This document shows positions 11,976 through 26,637 of a DNA stretch of 64,000 nt, in pieces. A program made the translations under genes and the position numbers. Every line of letters starts with the position of its first letter. Within the stretch, counting starts at the first letter, position 1. The notes below the pieces were generated by a model, which saw only the letters and a list, made by a program, of their open reading frames with translations, ran no database searches and was not told the origin of the DNA. This stretch comes from Isoetes taiwanensis (Eukaryota; Streptophyta; Lycopodiopsida; Isoetales; Isoetaceae): the NCBI GenBank assembly GCA_021234155.1, contig JAJEKV010000085.1, forward strand, positions 3,544,706 to 3,608,705. The letters run 5' to 3'.

Positions 11976-12434
11976 TTTTTTTTTTTTGAAGAACTGTGTC
12001 GTCAATATATTAAAAGAATGGTAATGTTACAAAGCAAGTGAGGAGGAAGGAGAACTGCCCCAAAGAGATAGCGATACCTCGACACTCCACAACACACTCA
12101 CAGAAAAACTGCAACTCTACTGCTGTACAAACCGACCATCTCCATCTACAACACCCAAGAAGTCCCGCCAAATGGCAAACTTCCGCTCTACCAATCCCGG
12201 AACACCAGAAAGCTTTGAAATAGCTTGTACCTGAGTCGAGGAATCAGAGAGGCTGCAGGCTGCTGAATCCCCTGAAATATCCACAACCGCCGCCGCTTAC
12301 AAATCAGCCACACCAACCAAGCCACGCACAGATGTAAGGCTTGCTGCCGCAAGCGCGGCCAAGCACCAGGATACACATGAAGCAGCAATTGCTGGCTAGT
12401 CAATCTCACCTGAAACAGAGCCCTAACCCAATCC
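11976..12434 (-). mobile_element. 5'-truncated L1-type LINE, minus strand
   Basis: A 459-bp insertion flanked by an 11-bp perfect target duplication, with poly(T) at its left edge, so the element reads on the minus strand and ends in poly(A). Its minus frame (12188-12409) shows the C-terminal LINE pattern AWLVWLICKRRRLWIFQGIQ. It reinterprets the surrounding DNA: joining 11964 to 12446 restores the pre-insertion sequence. Confidence 0.8.
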
Positions 12435-12445
12435 CAGGCTTAGTT
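12435..12445 (+). repeat. Target-site duplication, right (CAGGCTTAGTT)
   Basis: Exact second copy of the 11-bp duplication at 11965-11975. Confidence 0.85.
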
Positions 12446-13122
12446 GCTCTAGTTGTTTGGTTTATGACATAGTATAGCGCTCCAGGCTTCTGTGTTGTTT
12501 GTTATGGTCTTTCTTATGAGGCAGTTTTGAAGCCCCTCCTATCCCAGCTAGGGGAGACTTTGGAATAATGAAAGTTAAGCATGGATTCTTCCAGAATGAT
12601 GCTAGGGATTTGCAATGGGGCTTTTTGGGTTGGAGACCAAGGAGGCCTCATAGCTGATCAGAGCTTATTGGGGTTTGGACTTATGCCTTAGGTAGCAGGC
12701 AAAAGATTGGCATGTGGACCACTCCATTTGAAGGAGGCCTATAGGGACTGCATATTGCTTGGAAGATGGATGACTACTCCATAGAACATTTTGGAAATGG
12801 GGTTCAAAAGCCCTTTACTACTGCAGTATGGAGCATCTCTGGTCAAGTTAATGCGCGGGAAGATACTTGTCTTTTCTTTCTTTTGTTTAACTAGGGTATC
12901 TGTCGGTGGGGAGCTTCAAGTTGTCCATGCTTCAATAATCAGTGGGATCTCTATGTAGTCAAGATGGTGTGAAAGCATGTAGTTGGAATTTGTTCCAAGT
13001 TTGGGCTCACTATTGTGCTACTTCTTCCAATGGGGCCATTTGGGCCACTTTGTATTAAGGTCTTCGGGCCACTTTTTATTAATAGAAAATCATAAATTTC
13101 GTACCCTCAAAAAAAAAGGGGG
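12446..13122 (+). mobile_element. Probable LINE-like 3' end with poly(A)
   Basis: The stretch ends in ...CGTACCCTC followed by nine A and about ten G residues. The preceding phrase TTTTTATTAATAGAAAATCA resembles a LINE 3' UTR. No intact coding motif was recognised, and the 5' boundary is unknown. Confidence 0.35.
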
Positions 13123-13208
13123 GGGGGTGTTCAATTGAATCAAATAGCAGGTCACCCATGTCAACACATCTTTATCTAGAAACTCAATCTATACATTACA
13201 TAGATATA

Positions 13209-17066
<3,858 letters not shown>

Positions 17067-17139
17067 AAAGAGATGCCAACAATTGTGTGATAATTACTAC
17101 AAAGAAGTTTCTGATCAATTTAACAACATTCCAACCGTA

Positions 17140-17146
17140 TTTTATA
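17140..17146 (-). promoter_or_regulatory. Possible TATA box of NRAMP gene
   Basis: TATAAAA on the minus strand, 74 bp upstream of the NRAMP ATG at 17066, a plausible distance for a short 5' leader. No other promoter element is asserted. Confidence 0.3.
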
Positions 17147-17239
17147 AAGCACACTTTCCACATGTCATCATATGATCTAAAGTTCATCAAGATACCCACT
17201 TCTCCTTCCTATAACTTCTCCTTCCTATAACTAAGCAAG

Positions 17240-18160
17240 TGTAAAAGATAAGAATATTAGCTTCCATCGTCATACTTCATTAGTGATTAAAGTATGTTAG
17301 TGGAACCTTGGACAATGACAATCAACAAGTGGGTGGTGGACCATGTATGTCCGTTGTCCATTTATTTTGGAGGAATTATATAAACCATAATATAAATGTC
17401 ATATATTAATTTGTCAAATCTATCATAAGGCAAATTCCCCATCAATAGATACTTTACATGTGGTGAACACGAGCTCCACATATATTTGTCAAACAATCTA
17501 TATACTATTACTTACGTAGCAATATTCAAGGATAAGGAAGTGAAGAAGACGACAAAATAGTTACTAGGGTAAGCAAGGGAAACAGACAATAAAAATAACA
17601 AACAAAACTAGCAGTATCGCAGGCTTGAGGTAAAATGTGGGTCGGCAAATTTAGGATGATTGATGTTGAACCTACGTGTTTGGGTTTCTTTCTTTTTAGT
17701 TTCCTAGATGCCCTCGAATTGTGTCCTCTAATAATTCTAACAAAAATTGGGAGAGGGAAATAGAAGAAGAGAAAAAAGGAAGATTTAAGGCTACAAATCT
17801 TAAGATGCCATAAGGCTAGTATAATTGAATGCGCCATCCATAGTCTTAATGGCTATTTTTCGTAAATGATTAACCATATTTATTGTTTCTATAAGGGAAT
17901 CTTTGTTCTTTTTTGTCGCCTCTTATAGATTATAGGGTTCTAATAAGGTTACCCTTAAGGCGAAATTTGCATAAGAGTACTTTAGAATGTAAAGATTTTT
18001 GAGATTGTTCATGTTGGCAATACTTTTCTAAGTTGTATAGTCCTAGCAACCTAGGCAAATGTTGGACAATATGCCAAGATGTTTGGTCTTTTAAAATGTA
18101 GCTTGGGAATTATAGCCAGCCAAGGATCATCACCTAATACTTTCACCTAATACTTTCATA
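17240..18160. other. Upstream/intergenic stretch without recognisable feature
   Basis: Contains the region 5' of the NRAMP gene. A minus frame at 17526-17837 has no known domain. Short tandem phrases (CACCTAATACTTT) occur near 18130. Confidence 0.3.
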
Positions 18161-18164
18161 CTCA

Positions 18165-20190
18165 TCATATCGTTGCATCTAAAGAAAAACGAAAGAAAGA
18201 ATGATTTTTATTGTCCACTGAGACCAATCGACCTATGGGACCCAGAAGGAGCGCAGCAAACTTATTACTGTCCGGGTTAAAAACCCCCGCCCCGAAGGGT
18301 TTTCGAGAGAAAAACCGTGGCAGTAATAAGAATGCTATCAAACTATACAAGTATACATCATCATGAAATAAATGTATTTATACATGTCAAGTGTGTGCCT
18401 GAGGACATAGCCGATCTCACATGTCCATAACCTCCTGAAGATATGATCCCAGCACCCATACGAAAGCCGTGCTCAATGTCATATGTAGCGGCTGGCCAGT
18501 CCTGACCAACTCAGCATAGCGCGTCAGGATTTGATCATATGCTGGGCAACTTTGAAGGGTATAAGATTCATCCTCAATGACACCCATTTGGCAACATTGA
18601 CAAAGCCTGTCCTGGCGTGGCTCACCAATCCATCTGCCCGTCTCAATTCGAAGATGGTGTGTCCCTGTGCGAATGGAGGCAATGAGTCTGTGCCCTTTCA
18701 TGGGCAAGTCAGTATGCAGGTAGCGTTGCGGGCCTCGTTCCAATGTGGGATTTATGTGGCGCTGGTAGTGTGTTGTCTTGACCTGTTCAAGGGCACTGGC
18801 ATCCCAAAGGTTGCTGAGGAAGCAAGCGTCAAGATATTGCCTCAGGCTATGGCGATCTGCCTCTGTTTGCACATGTATGCACCTGTGCTCCTACACGTTC
18901 TATCTAACCAACCATTGAGCTCTCTTTTCCCTCCAGCAGGCCTTGAGGCTGCGGTCCCATTGCCATGATATAGGCTAGGTTAGGGAGACGAGCATCGTCC
19001 ATATTGACCACCTTCTGAAAATAGACAATGTCGCAATCAAGGGCCGCCCTCTTAAGAGGAAAGAATCCCGTCTCCTGCAGTAGAATTTGATATGGGACTG
19101 TGGACTTCACCACTAGTGCTCGTACCAAGAAGACTTTCTGCACCTGCTCCAAGTCATTCCAAGTGGCGAGGGATGCTACTGGGCCCCATACTTCAACCCC
19201 GTATAAAACAGCCTCCACTAAGACCTTGAACAGGTGTGATTGATGGGCCCAATCATACAACTCTGCTCTATGACTATTATTTTGCATTGCATATAGTGCC
19301 TTCCAGCCCGCCGTCACTCGTAGCCATATGGATGTGTCCCAGTGCATAGTAGAAAGAAACTCCACTCCCAAATATTTGTATGTGGATGCCACTTCCACAT
19401 TCTGCCCTCGGTAACTGAAGGAGGGGATCCTCGGCTGACGTGGGGATGATATGAGAACCACCTTAGTCTTGGCCAGGGTTGACACGTATATCAATCGCTT
19501 GGCAGAATGTGTCCAGTGCATCAAGACGTCGTTGCATGTCTACTGGTGTGTAAGCTAGGAGGTCCACATCATCAGCATATATTAACTGTATGATGATCTG
19601 ATGCAGAAGGTAAGCTCCATCGCCTCCATTATCAGCAAGCCAGCTCTCCAATTGATCAATGTAAAGCTCAAACAATGTTGGGAAGAGATGGCATCCCTGA
19701 CGAACCCCGATACTACTATCAAAAGGGTGGCTTGTCGGCTGCAACCGACCCGAGCATCTTTCATATAGCCTATACACTGCATTCTGCAAATTTACAGGAA
19801 CCCCCAGCTGTCGCAATCTTGCCCATAGTTTTTCCCGAGATACAATGTCAAACGCCTTCGCAAAATCCACGAAGCGACAATGTAGATCCTGACGGCGGTT
19901 CCTGCTGTCTTCAATCAGAGTTCGCAACATGAAGATGTGGCCAATGGTTGAGTGCCGGGGTCTGAATCCTGCTTGGGTGAGGGCCTGCACCTCTACTGCC
20001 TCTGCCCAGCCCGTCAATTGCTGCTCGAGAATCCCAACAAGTAGTTTTGCATACACCGAACTGACCATGATTTTTCGATAATTGGCTGGGTAGTGCGGGT
20101 CACCTGCCTTATAGATGGGAACAACTCTGCTATTGGTCCACTGCAGTGGGAAGCCTTCCTGTAATGCCTTAAAGAAAAATAATCCTAATG
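18165..20190 (-). pseudogene. LINE reverse transcriptase, 5'-truncated, frameshifted
   Basis: Minus-strand non-LTR retrotransposon covering the RT core to the 3' end. The RT frame (from about 20190 to 19463) shows QWTNSRVVPIYKAGDPHYP, AGFRPRHST, RFVDFAKAFDIV, GVRQGCHLFP and the catalytic YADD. One extra C near 19480 (CAACCC for CAACC) shifts the frame, which resumes as LAKTKVVLIS with TYKYLGVEF (19524-18904). A third frame (18872-18417) has IRTGTHHLRIETGRW and then CQCC-x5-DES-x6-CPAY, a zinc-like C-terminus unlike the zf-RVT of the L1 fragments in this window. The 3' UTR contains TGGGTCCCATAGGTCGATTG. The 5' part (endonuclease) is missing. RTE- or R1-like affinity is a guess. Confidence 0.85.
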
Positions 20191-20202
20191 TACTAATTTA
20201 CT

Positions 20203-20249
20203 AATAGAATAGAATAGAATAGAATAGAATAGAATAGAATAGAATAGAA
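20203..20249 (+). repeat. (GAATA)n pentanucleotide repeat
   Basis: Nine or so units of AGAAT. The complement (TATTC)n is also the tail of the LINE remnant at 5826-5876, so this may be a LINE tail rather than a free microsatellite. Confidence 0.9.
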
Positions 20250-20565
20250 ACCATTACATCCAACACTTTAAAATTAAATTCCCCCTGAAACCCCCTTTGG
20301 TTTGGGTGCATATTCACACGGGGGTGACTCCGAGCATTGAGAGCTGTCAGATGGGCATATTTAGTCAATATTCCTTGATCTAGACCGTAGATAGCGATCC
20401 TCGTTTGTGGGGTATTCTTGTACAAATTTTGATATACTATATAATGAGATTTGCGAAATACTATAAGGTTTGAGACAATGTACTAAATGGTGTTGATTTT
20501 ATACGTATTAGATGATTTTTGGGGCTCTCGCTGCCATACGTCACCCCGTGTGAATATGTAGCATA
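20250..20565. mobile_element. Long-TIR element copy B (degraded)
   Basis: Begins CCATTACATCCAACACTTTA and includes TTTGGGTGCATATTCACACG. Both are shared with the better copy at 22412-22962. The right arm is represented by TCACCCCGTGTGAATATGTA near 20545, then identity fades. No transposase is present. Confidence 0.6.
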
Positions 20566-20699
20566 ATGACAGGGGGTCTTCTTTGTGTTTTTGTACGCTT
20601 TTTACAAAGGTTTTCCTAAGATTTCATGGCGTATTCGAATGGATGTACTAATGCGTACATCTAGAGTGCACCATTTCTTAGTCGTTGATTTAGCTTTTT

Positions 20700-21365
20700 T
20701 TTTTTTTCAATGGTCCAACATCCAAGGGCTCACAACAAAAGCCCTCTTTTTATTTTAGTTGCCATTATCAGAGTTTTGCATGCAAGCATCGTGCCATCAT
20801 GTTTTAGGGTTATTTTAGGGTTAGGAAGAAAGAAGGCAAGAATCGAAAGCAATACAATGCTGCAGGGTTCGAACATGCTTCAAGATTCAGCATTCGACTT
20901 CTCTGCTCTCATATTCTGGAGCAGATACGGCTCCCCAACACCTCCTTTCCAAGCTTCAGGAAGCATTTCTATTGGAAAGACATGGCGGAGTTAAGATCCC
21001 TTGGGAAGAACTAGCCTAAAGAAGAATACAATTAGGGGACATCGTCAATGGCTTGTCCAGCATTATGGAACAGGGGATGGGCTCTGGCGTAACAGCAGGT
21101 AGAGTGTATCTCGCATTATTACTAGCTCAGGAATCGCCCATCTACAGCCTTTTTAGCCCCCTTGCATTTCAAACCCTTTTCCGTTGTATTAGACGTGAAC
21201 ATGATGCCAATATGGAAATTGAGGACGAATCTGTCTGTCGTGCTTCTTTCAAAGACATTGTTGCCCTGATCAAGGAGTTGGCCATGATAATCAAGGTTTT
21301 GTCTTTTAAAGACCACCAGGATACCTCAGTTAATTCTGTTTCTCATTTCATGTTTCTATATATAG
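20700..21365 (+). other. Upstream/intron sequence of COI1 pseudogene
   Basis: Precedes the COI1 exon acceptor at 21365. Frames at 20710-20994 and 21053-21397 show no F-box motif that I can recognise, so this is probably intron or an unrelated flank. Confidence 0.35.
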
Positions 21366-22240
21366 GTGCGAAACATCATTGGAGATGCAGGACTTGAAGT
21401 GCTTGGCAATTATTGTAAAAAGCTTAGGAGTCTTCGGATTGAAAATTTAGAGGACCAGCATGGTTTTGTATCACATCGGGGGCTACTTTATCTGGCTCAA
21501 AACTGCAGATGTTTATAGTCCGTTGCAATTTATGCATCAGATATCACCAGTTCAGCATTATCTGCATTCGGAGAGTCATGTCCAAACTTGGTGAGGAGTT
21601 TTTGGATGTGCACTCTTATGCTTAGGCAGGTTGCTTCACTCGGTGGGTCTCCGCTTATCCGCTGAGATTTTATTCCTGTCTCTGCATTTATACTTGTATT
21701 TGACTCTTTGATTGAATAAAGTCTGACGTCCTTCAACAAAAAAAAAAAAGAATAGCTTTATTAGAGAGTGACATGAGAAAACACCTTCATTTGCTGATGT
21801 CGTGAAGAATTTGCTAGAGGGATGTTCAAATATGGTTCGTTTGGCTGTTTGGCTATTTATATACGCCATGGTGGACTTAGAAATGAAGGTTTAGCCCACA
21901 TTGGCAGATATGGTGGAAAGATTAGGTGGCTTCTTCTGGGCTGTGTTGGAGAGAATAATGAGGGGTCCAGAGCTTTGTCTGGTTGTGTGAAGCTTACGAA
22001 GCTTGAACTCAGGAATTGTCCTATTATTGAGGCTGGAATTGCAGCCACAGTTAGATCGTTACAATCGTTGAGACACATATGGGCCCAAGGCTATGAAGCA
22101 AGAAATACAAGTGATTTTCTTGCAATGGGGCCTTATTGGAACATAGAATACCCTCCGGTTCTTGTAAAAGTTGTGCATATTCTGAAGTTGAAGTGCTCAA
22201 GTATTTATGTTCATTTCAGAGTGTATTTCATTTAAGTTGC
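21366..22240 (+). pseudogene. COI1-like: COI1 (jasmonate receptor F-box) pseudogene
   Basis: COI1 is the leucine-rich-repeat F-box subunit of the SCF complex that perceives jasmonate-type signals. The first block begins just after a splice acceptor (ATATAG at 21360-21365) and reads VRNIIGDAGLEVLGNYCKKL then GFVSHRGLLYLAQNC, a stop (TAG) in place of Glu, and then AIYASDITSSALSAFGESCP. A 150-bp retroposed piece interrupts it. The second block resumes as RIALLESDMRK, shifts frame, and gives YIRHGGLRNEGLAHIGRYGG, RWLLLGCVGENNEGS and SLRHIWAQGYEA, ending MGPYWNIEYPPV. The order of repeats matches COI1. The intron boundary shows that this is a genomic duplicate, not a processed copy. The stop, frameshifts and insertion make it a pseudogene. 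Confidence 0.85.
21604..21752 (+). mobile_element. Short retroposed 3' fragment with poly(A) in COI1 pseudogene
   Basis: About 148 bp ending TTGATTGAATAAAGTCTGACG, a short spacer and twelve A residues. It contains an AATAAA signal. COI1 coding sequence stops at its left edge (SCPNLVRSF) and resumes at its right edge (RIALLESD). A target duplication was not clear. Confidence 0.6.
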
Positions 22241-22411
22241 CTTGCAATTCTATAACACCCTATGCAAGGCAAATCTTAACTCGATATACTTGTGGAGATG
22301 TTTGATTATTCCCCACAACATATGTATCCAAGATGGCATTTTTTAAATATACGACAACACATGTGCCATGGCAAAGCACATGGTTTAAGTGCTCTTCTCG
22401 ACTATATTGTT

Positions 22412-22962
22412 TTAGGCAAGGCCTTGAAGGGGCCAAAAATTTTTTAATCTAACACAAACCATTACATCTAATGTTTCCAAGTGTGATATAATGTTTGTTT
22501 TTTGCCCCGAAGGGGCAATTTTTTTTTTAAGTTATAATACAAACCATCACATTACACACCTTAAAGTTAAATTCCCCCTTAAACCCCCTTTTGTTTGGGT
22601 GCATATTCACACGGGTGGTGACGTAGGGCAGCGAGAGCCCCTATAATTATGTTTTGTACGTACAAAATCAACACCATATAGTATGTTACCTGAAATCTTA
22701 TAGTATTTTTCAAATCTTGTTATACAGTATCATAATTTCTATACATCCATACCCCACAAACGAGGAATTTTGTGTACGGTGTAGATTAAGGAATAAGGGG
22801 TGAATATGCCTATCCAACAGCTCTCGATGCCCGGAGTCACCCCCCGTGTGAATATGCACCCAAACAAAAGGGGGTTTAAGGGGGAATTTAATTTTAAAGT
22901 GTTGGATGTAATGGTTTGTATTAATTCAAAAAACTTTTTGACCCTTTCGGGCCCTAGGAAAA
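22412..22962. mobile_element. Long terminal-inverted-repeat element (copy A)
   Basis: A roughly 550-bp palindromic element. The left arm (GGCCTTGAAGGGGCCAAAAA ... ACAAACCATTACATC ... TTTGGGTGCATATTCACACG) is matched in reverse complement by the right arm (CGTGTGAATATGCACCCAAA ... GATGTAATGGTTTGT ... CCCTTTCGGGCC). Each arm is close to 200 bp. There is no transposase frame, so it is a MITE-like or foldback element. I could not fix a target duplication. Confidence 0.75.
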
Positions 22963-23203
22963 GGTGGTGTACAAATTAGAGAAAAGGGTATATATGGATA
23001 TACAAAAATAGCCATCAAAATACTAGAATAAGCAAAGAAACAATATAACTTGTAAAACAAAACAATGAAATACAGGAAAGAGACAATATGTGGCAAAATA
23101 ACAGGCAGTTCCAGGGAGGTTTGATATGGATGTAAAAAATAACAATTTCTGAAACCATAGACCATATATCTCTAAAACAATTGAATGGGTTGTTATAAAA
23201 AAA

Positions 23204-23405
23204 AAACATAGATTCAAGATAAAAAAATAATCACATTAGCTCAATGGGTATATTGGTTAAAGTAGTCTTATTAGGACATTGAGAAACATAGATTCAAGAT
23301 AAAAAAACAATCATATTAGCTCACTGGGTATATTGGTTAAAGTAGTCTTATTAGGATATTCAATTATTTTGGTAGAGGTTCGAGCCCCCATATTTTCATA
23401 TCCTA
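23204..23405 (+). mobile_element. tRNA-derived SINE with 80-bp 5' tandem duplication
   Basis: A box-like TAGCTCACTGGG at 23317-23328 and B box GGTTCGAGCC at 23377-23386 form an internal RNA polymerase III promoter at SINE-like spacing. The first 80 bp, including the A box, is repeated upstream (23204-23283 and 23284-23363), and only the downstream copy has a B box. There is no tRNA cloverleaf, so this is not a tRNA gene. Confidence 0.65.
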
Positions 23406-23639
23406 AAATCTTAAGCAAAGCCGTATAGAGGTTCAAGATTCCTCAAAACCTTAGGGAAAATCATATTTCATATTTCAAAATCATAGGCGCCTCCAATCAT
23501 AAATGACTATAAGCGAAACGAGAGGTGCTCACATGCCCCAACATACGATTTGGATCGTAGGATCGACAAATCCGATGACTGTGGTAGTCCAGGGTGCACC
23601 TCGTTTAGAATATGTAGCAAAAAGAAATAGTTTTGCAAG

Positions 23640-23990
23640 TTTGACATTGAAGTTTTACACGACCGTATTTAAGGGATAAATCATAATAGGTCCACACCTG
23701 GTTTCCAAATTCAGAAATATTAACATTTGAATATCAAGGTCAAAATATAACATTTAAGAAAACTATTGGCATTAAAAGCCACCATAGTTTACAAGCTTGA
23801 TATAAGAGACATCATTGACCAATTAAGCTTCCCATTGAAAAAATCTCCTTTGTATACCAAGCCCTTGCAAACTGCAAGGATGGGAAAGAGTATCATGTGT
23901 CATGCAGAAGCCAGCCATTGATTTCCATCAAATAAATTTTAAAATGTTAACAAAGCAAACAAACAGTTTTAAACCAACAAGCTTTATTCA
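23640..23990. other. No supported feature
   Basis: AT-rich, no gene recognised. Confidence 0.3.
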
Positions 23991-23993
23991 ACA

Positions 23994-24050
23994 CTGCACA
24001 TGCCAAACCTGATCACTTCAGCACTGCACATGCCAAACCTGATCACTCTG
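23994..24050 (+). repeat. Tandem repeat, about 29-bp unit x2
   Basis: (A)CACTGCACATGCCAAACC followed by TGATCACT occurs twice in a row. Confidence 0.85.
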
Positions 24051-24225
24051 AGATATTTGAATGCGACAAGCATCTTAGATGGACTTACAGAATCCGTAGA
24101 GATTATAATAAAGGGGTAAGAATTGAAGGTTGCTTCAGATATCATGTCATGGACCTGCATATATTTTATAATCCTTCATTCTTAGTTAGAAACTACAAAG
24201 CACTGAGATGTGCACTGAGATGGCG

Positions 24226-24590
24226 TTGGTGACCATGGAGGTCGAAATGTATGATCCCAATTACGGGACTGAATTATAGCAAGAACCAGCTAATGCATAC
24301 ACCATCGAAAGCTTACTGCAAACGCTTTTCAACGCATCAGAAATTGCTCAAAACGGACACTCGAGGTGGGAGATATATGAGATTGAAGCAATGCCAAAAC
24401 TGACGGTAACATAGAGGCTGAAATAGATGATCCCAAATCCGAGACCGAAATAGAGAGAAAATTACCTGAGACTATACACCTTTGGAAAGCTTACTGCAAG
24501 AGCTTTCCAACACACTAAAAATCGCTGGAAACGGTCATCTGAGGAGGGAGATATCTGAGATTGAAGCAACGCCAAAACCCTAGCCCCAGT
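24226..24590 (+). repeat. Diverged direct repeat, about 175-185 bp unit x2
   Basis: Both units run from a (G/A)AGGTCGAAAT- or GAGGCTGAAAT-like start through GAAAGCTTACTGCAA to GAGATTGAAGCAA(T/C)GCCA. The second unit starts near 24411. Probably a tandem satellite-like duplication. Confidence 0.75.
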
Positions 24591-24599
24591 GAGCACCGC

Positions 24600-24715
24600 C
24601 ATCACTGAATCAGCCAAGCCTTTATCTAATATTCACATACAACCACACAATCTCTCTTTTTTTAGCCTTTATCTAAAATTCACATACAACCGCACAATCT
24701 CTCCTTTTTTTTTTT
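24600..24715 (+). repeat. Tandem repeat, about 50-bp unit x2
   Basis: CCTTTATCTAA(T/A)ATTCACAT followed by ACAACC(A/G)CACAATCTCTC occurs twice, each unit ending in a T-rich run. Confidence 0.8.
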
Positions 24716-24999
24716 TGAAAATCAATGGCCAAGAAAAGTTGCACTCTAGAAATACTATTTAGTACAATCAAACAAATACATCAACCAAATCATAGCAAAA
24801 CCATATTGAAAATCATACAAAAAACACAAAGGAAACCCCCTGTTATTGTGCTATATATTATAATCCTTAGTGTTGCGAGGCCACAGGACTTGTGTAGTAT
24901 GTGCCTGTTCCCCTTGCATGTAGCTACAAGCGAAAATACACTGGTATAATGTAGCCTATTTCTAGGCTTATCTCAAATCCATATAGTACGTGCGCTCCA

Positions 25000-25950
25000 C
25001 TTATAGTCCCACTTTTGATAGCGGATCATATTATGAGCCCCTTGGCTTGATGCACCTTTCGATGTCTGTCAGTCATCTCTCCAATTGCATCTGCCAGATC
25101 TAATAATGTACTGTCTTGTGCCATGAGGATGTGTATCGGGCAACCTCATCTTATCCTATTGGATCTAGTTCTTATGACTGTTCTTTGTATCTGCATTCAT
25201 GTTCCTCCAAAATTTCCCTTGATGCTGCTGCCGTCCAGACTGCTTTTCTCCTGTCTCTTGTCCCCTTATCCACTGATAGTACCCAGTCCACTTGCAATGT
25301 AGTGTGGTGTGTGGTCACATGTCCAGTTGGATGCTGCCTAGTGGCGTGACGTTAAAATACTATCTATCTATCTTCTTATTCCAGTATAAGTATAACATCT
25401 ATTCCATATGTGCCTCTCATCTTCAATTTCCTCCATGCCACAAAGTCTGCACAGCCTGCTTCCCCTCGGTATCATTGGCTTTTCCTATCTCCCTATCTCT
25501 ATCAGCAGTTTGTGGCAGCCGGAAAAAAATCTGTAAAGTATTAACCTAGTCCTCTTTGTTTGGTTGCTATTCATGTATATAATCTGTCGTATACTTCCTT
25601 CCAAATTCATGCTTTCCTCATATAATTCTAGTTTTTTGTCTTGCTATATTTCAATCCATATTCTAACCATAATGTCCCTAAGTTACGATTTCTCCCTATG
25701 TAATATCTTATTGTCTACTTCTATCCATAGATTGTACCCCATCTTCCCTGCCCAGTCCTCCAGTTCTGATATCCAACCTCTTTCCATATTCGTTGCCATC
25801 TCCCCGAGTTTCTTGGATTGAAAATACTTTATCACTTTCTCAACTTTGACCAAGTCCTTCAGTTTCCGATATCCAACCTCCTTCCATATTCACAGCCATC
25901 TCCCTGGAAGTCTCTATAGCTTGACGCACCAGTTTAAGCCTAGTTTGCTG
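25000..25950 (-). mobile_element. Possible highly decayed LINE remnant
   Basis: Minus-strand frames contain scattered phrases such as QAVQTLWHGG, EAHME and ML-x-LYWNKK that recall the zinc-like C-terminus of a LINE, but stops are frequent. Offered only as the best explanation of a weak signal. Confidence 0.25.
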
Positions 25951-26634
25951 CCCATGTTTTTGCTAGGAATGATATTGATTTTTTCAGCCCCACATAACAT
26001 TGCTGGTGTCACTTCATTTTAAACATTTTTTGTATTTTTTGTCCCCCAATCTGTTATAATATGCGTTGCTATAATGTGCTCATCCCAATAGTAACTTTTT
26101 TATTGCTATCTGCTATCTTTCTTCTAACCCTTTATTCTATGTTCTCTTTATTCCTGTCTTGACACTTCTGCCTTTCTAGAGTCCATTGGTTTACTGCTCT
26201 GATTCCTCCCTATTATCTCTACTATATGTACCCAACTCTTTATACACCCCTTGCTGCCAATCTTTTCAAGATTTTGTTTGTCACCGCCTGCCGTGAGTGC
26301 TTCAAATGTTCCGGTGCAAGCTGGGGCTTCTAACCTTCCTAGCTACTTGTTTGGTCCTCCCAACAACTTAGCTTCCTTGATGGTGGCCTTTTCGAGAGCT
26401 CTTGCCTCTATCAATGGTCGAGTATGTCTATTCGCGGCTCCTTTGGCTCGATCTCGCAGACTGTTTCTTTGGTGCATACTCTTATGCCAACTTTGGAGAT
26501 TAGCTTATAATTCGCCTTACAAGGGTAAAGGAGAGGTTCAAGCTACCATTTGGGAACTTCTAAAAAGTAGAGGTGCTTCCATATATTTAGTAGCTACTTT
26601 TCTTAAGAGTAAATTTATTATAACTATGTGTTAT
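25951..26634. other. Unassigned; open frame of unknown nature
   Basis: A plus frame at 26251-26637 (phrases LPSYLFGPPNNLASLMVAFS and RALASINGRVCLFAAPLARS) shows no known domain. The Harbinger-like insertion cuts it off at 26638. It may belong to the internal region of the minus-strand LTR element to the right. Confidence 0.25.
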
Positions 26635-26637
26635 TAA
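26635..26637 (+). repeat. TSD TAA, left
   Basis: TAA abuts the left terminal repeat. The same triplet abuts the right one at 27478-27480. Confidence 0.7.

Noticed and set aside
18531-18968. Plus-strand 145-residue frame
   Set aside because: Antisense shadow of the LINE protein, which has recognisable RT motifs on the minus strand.
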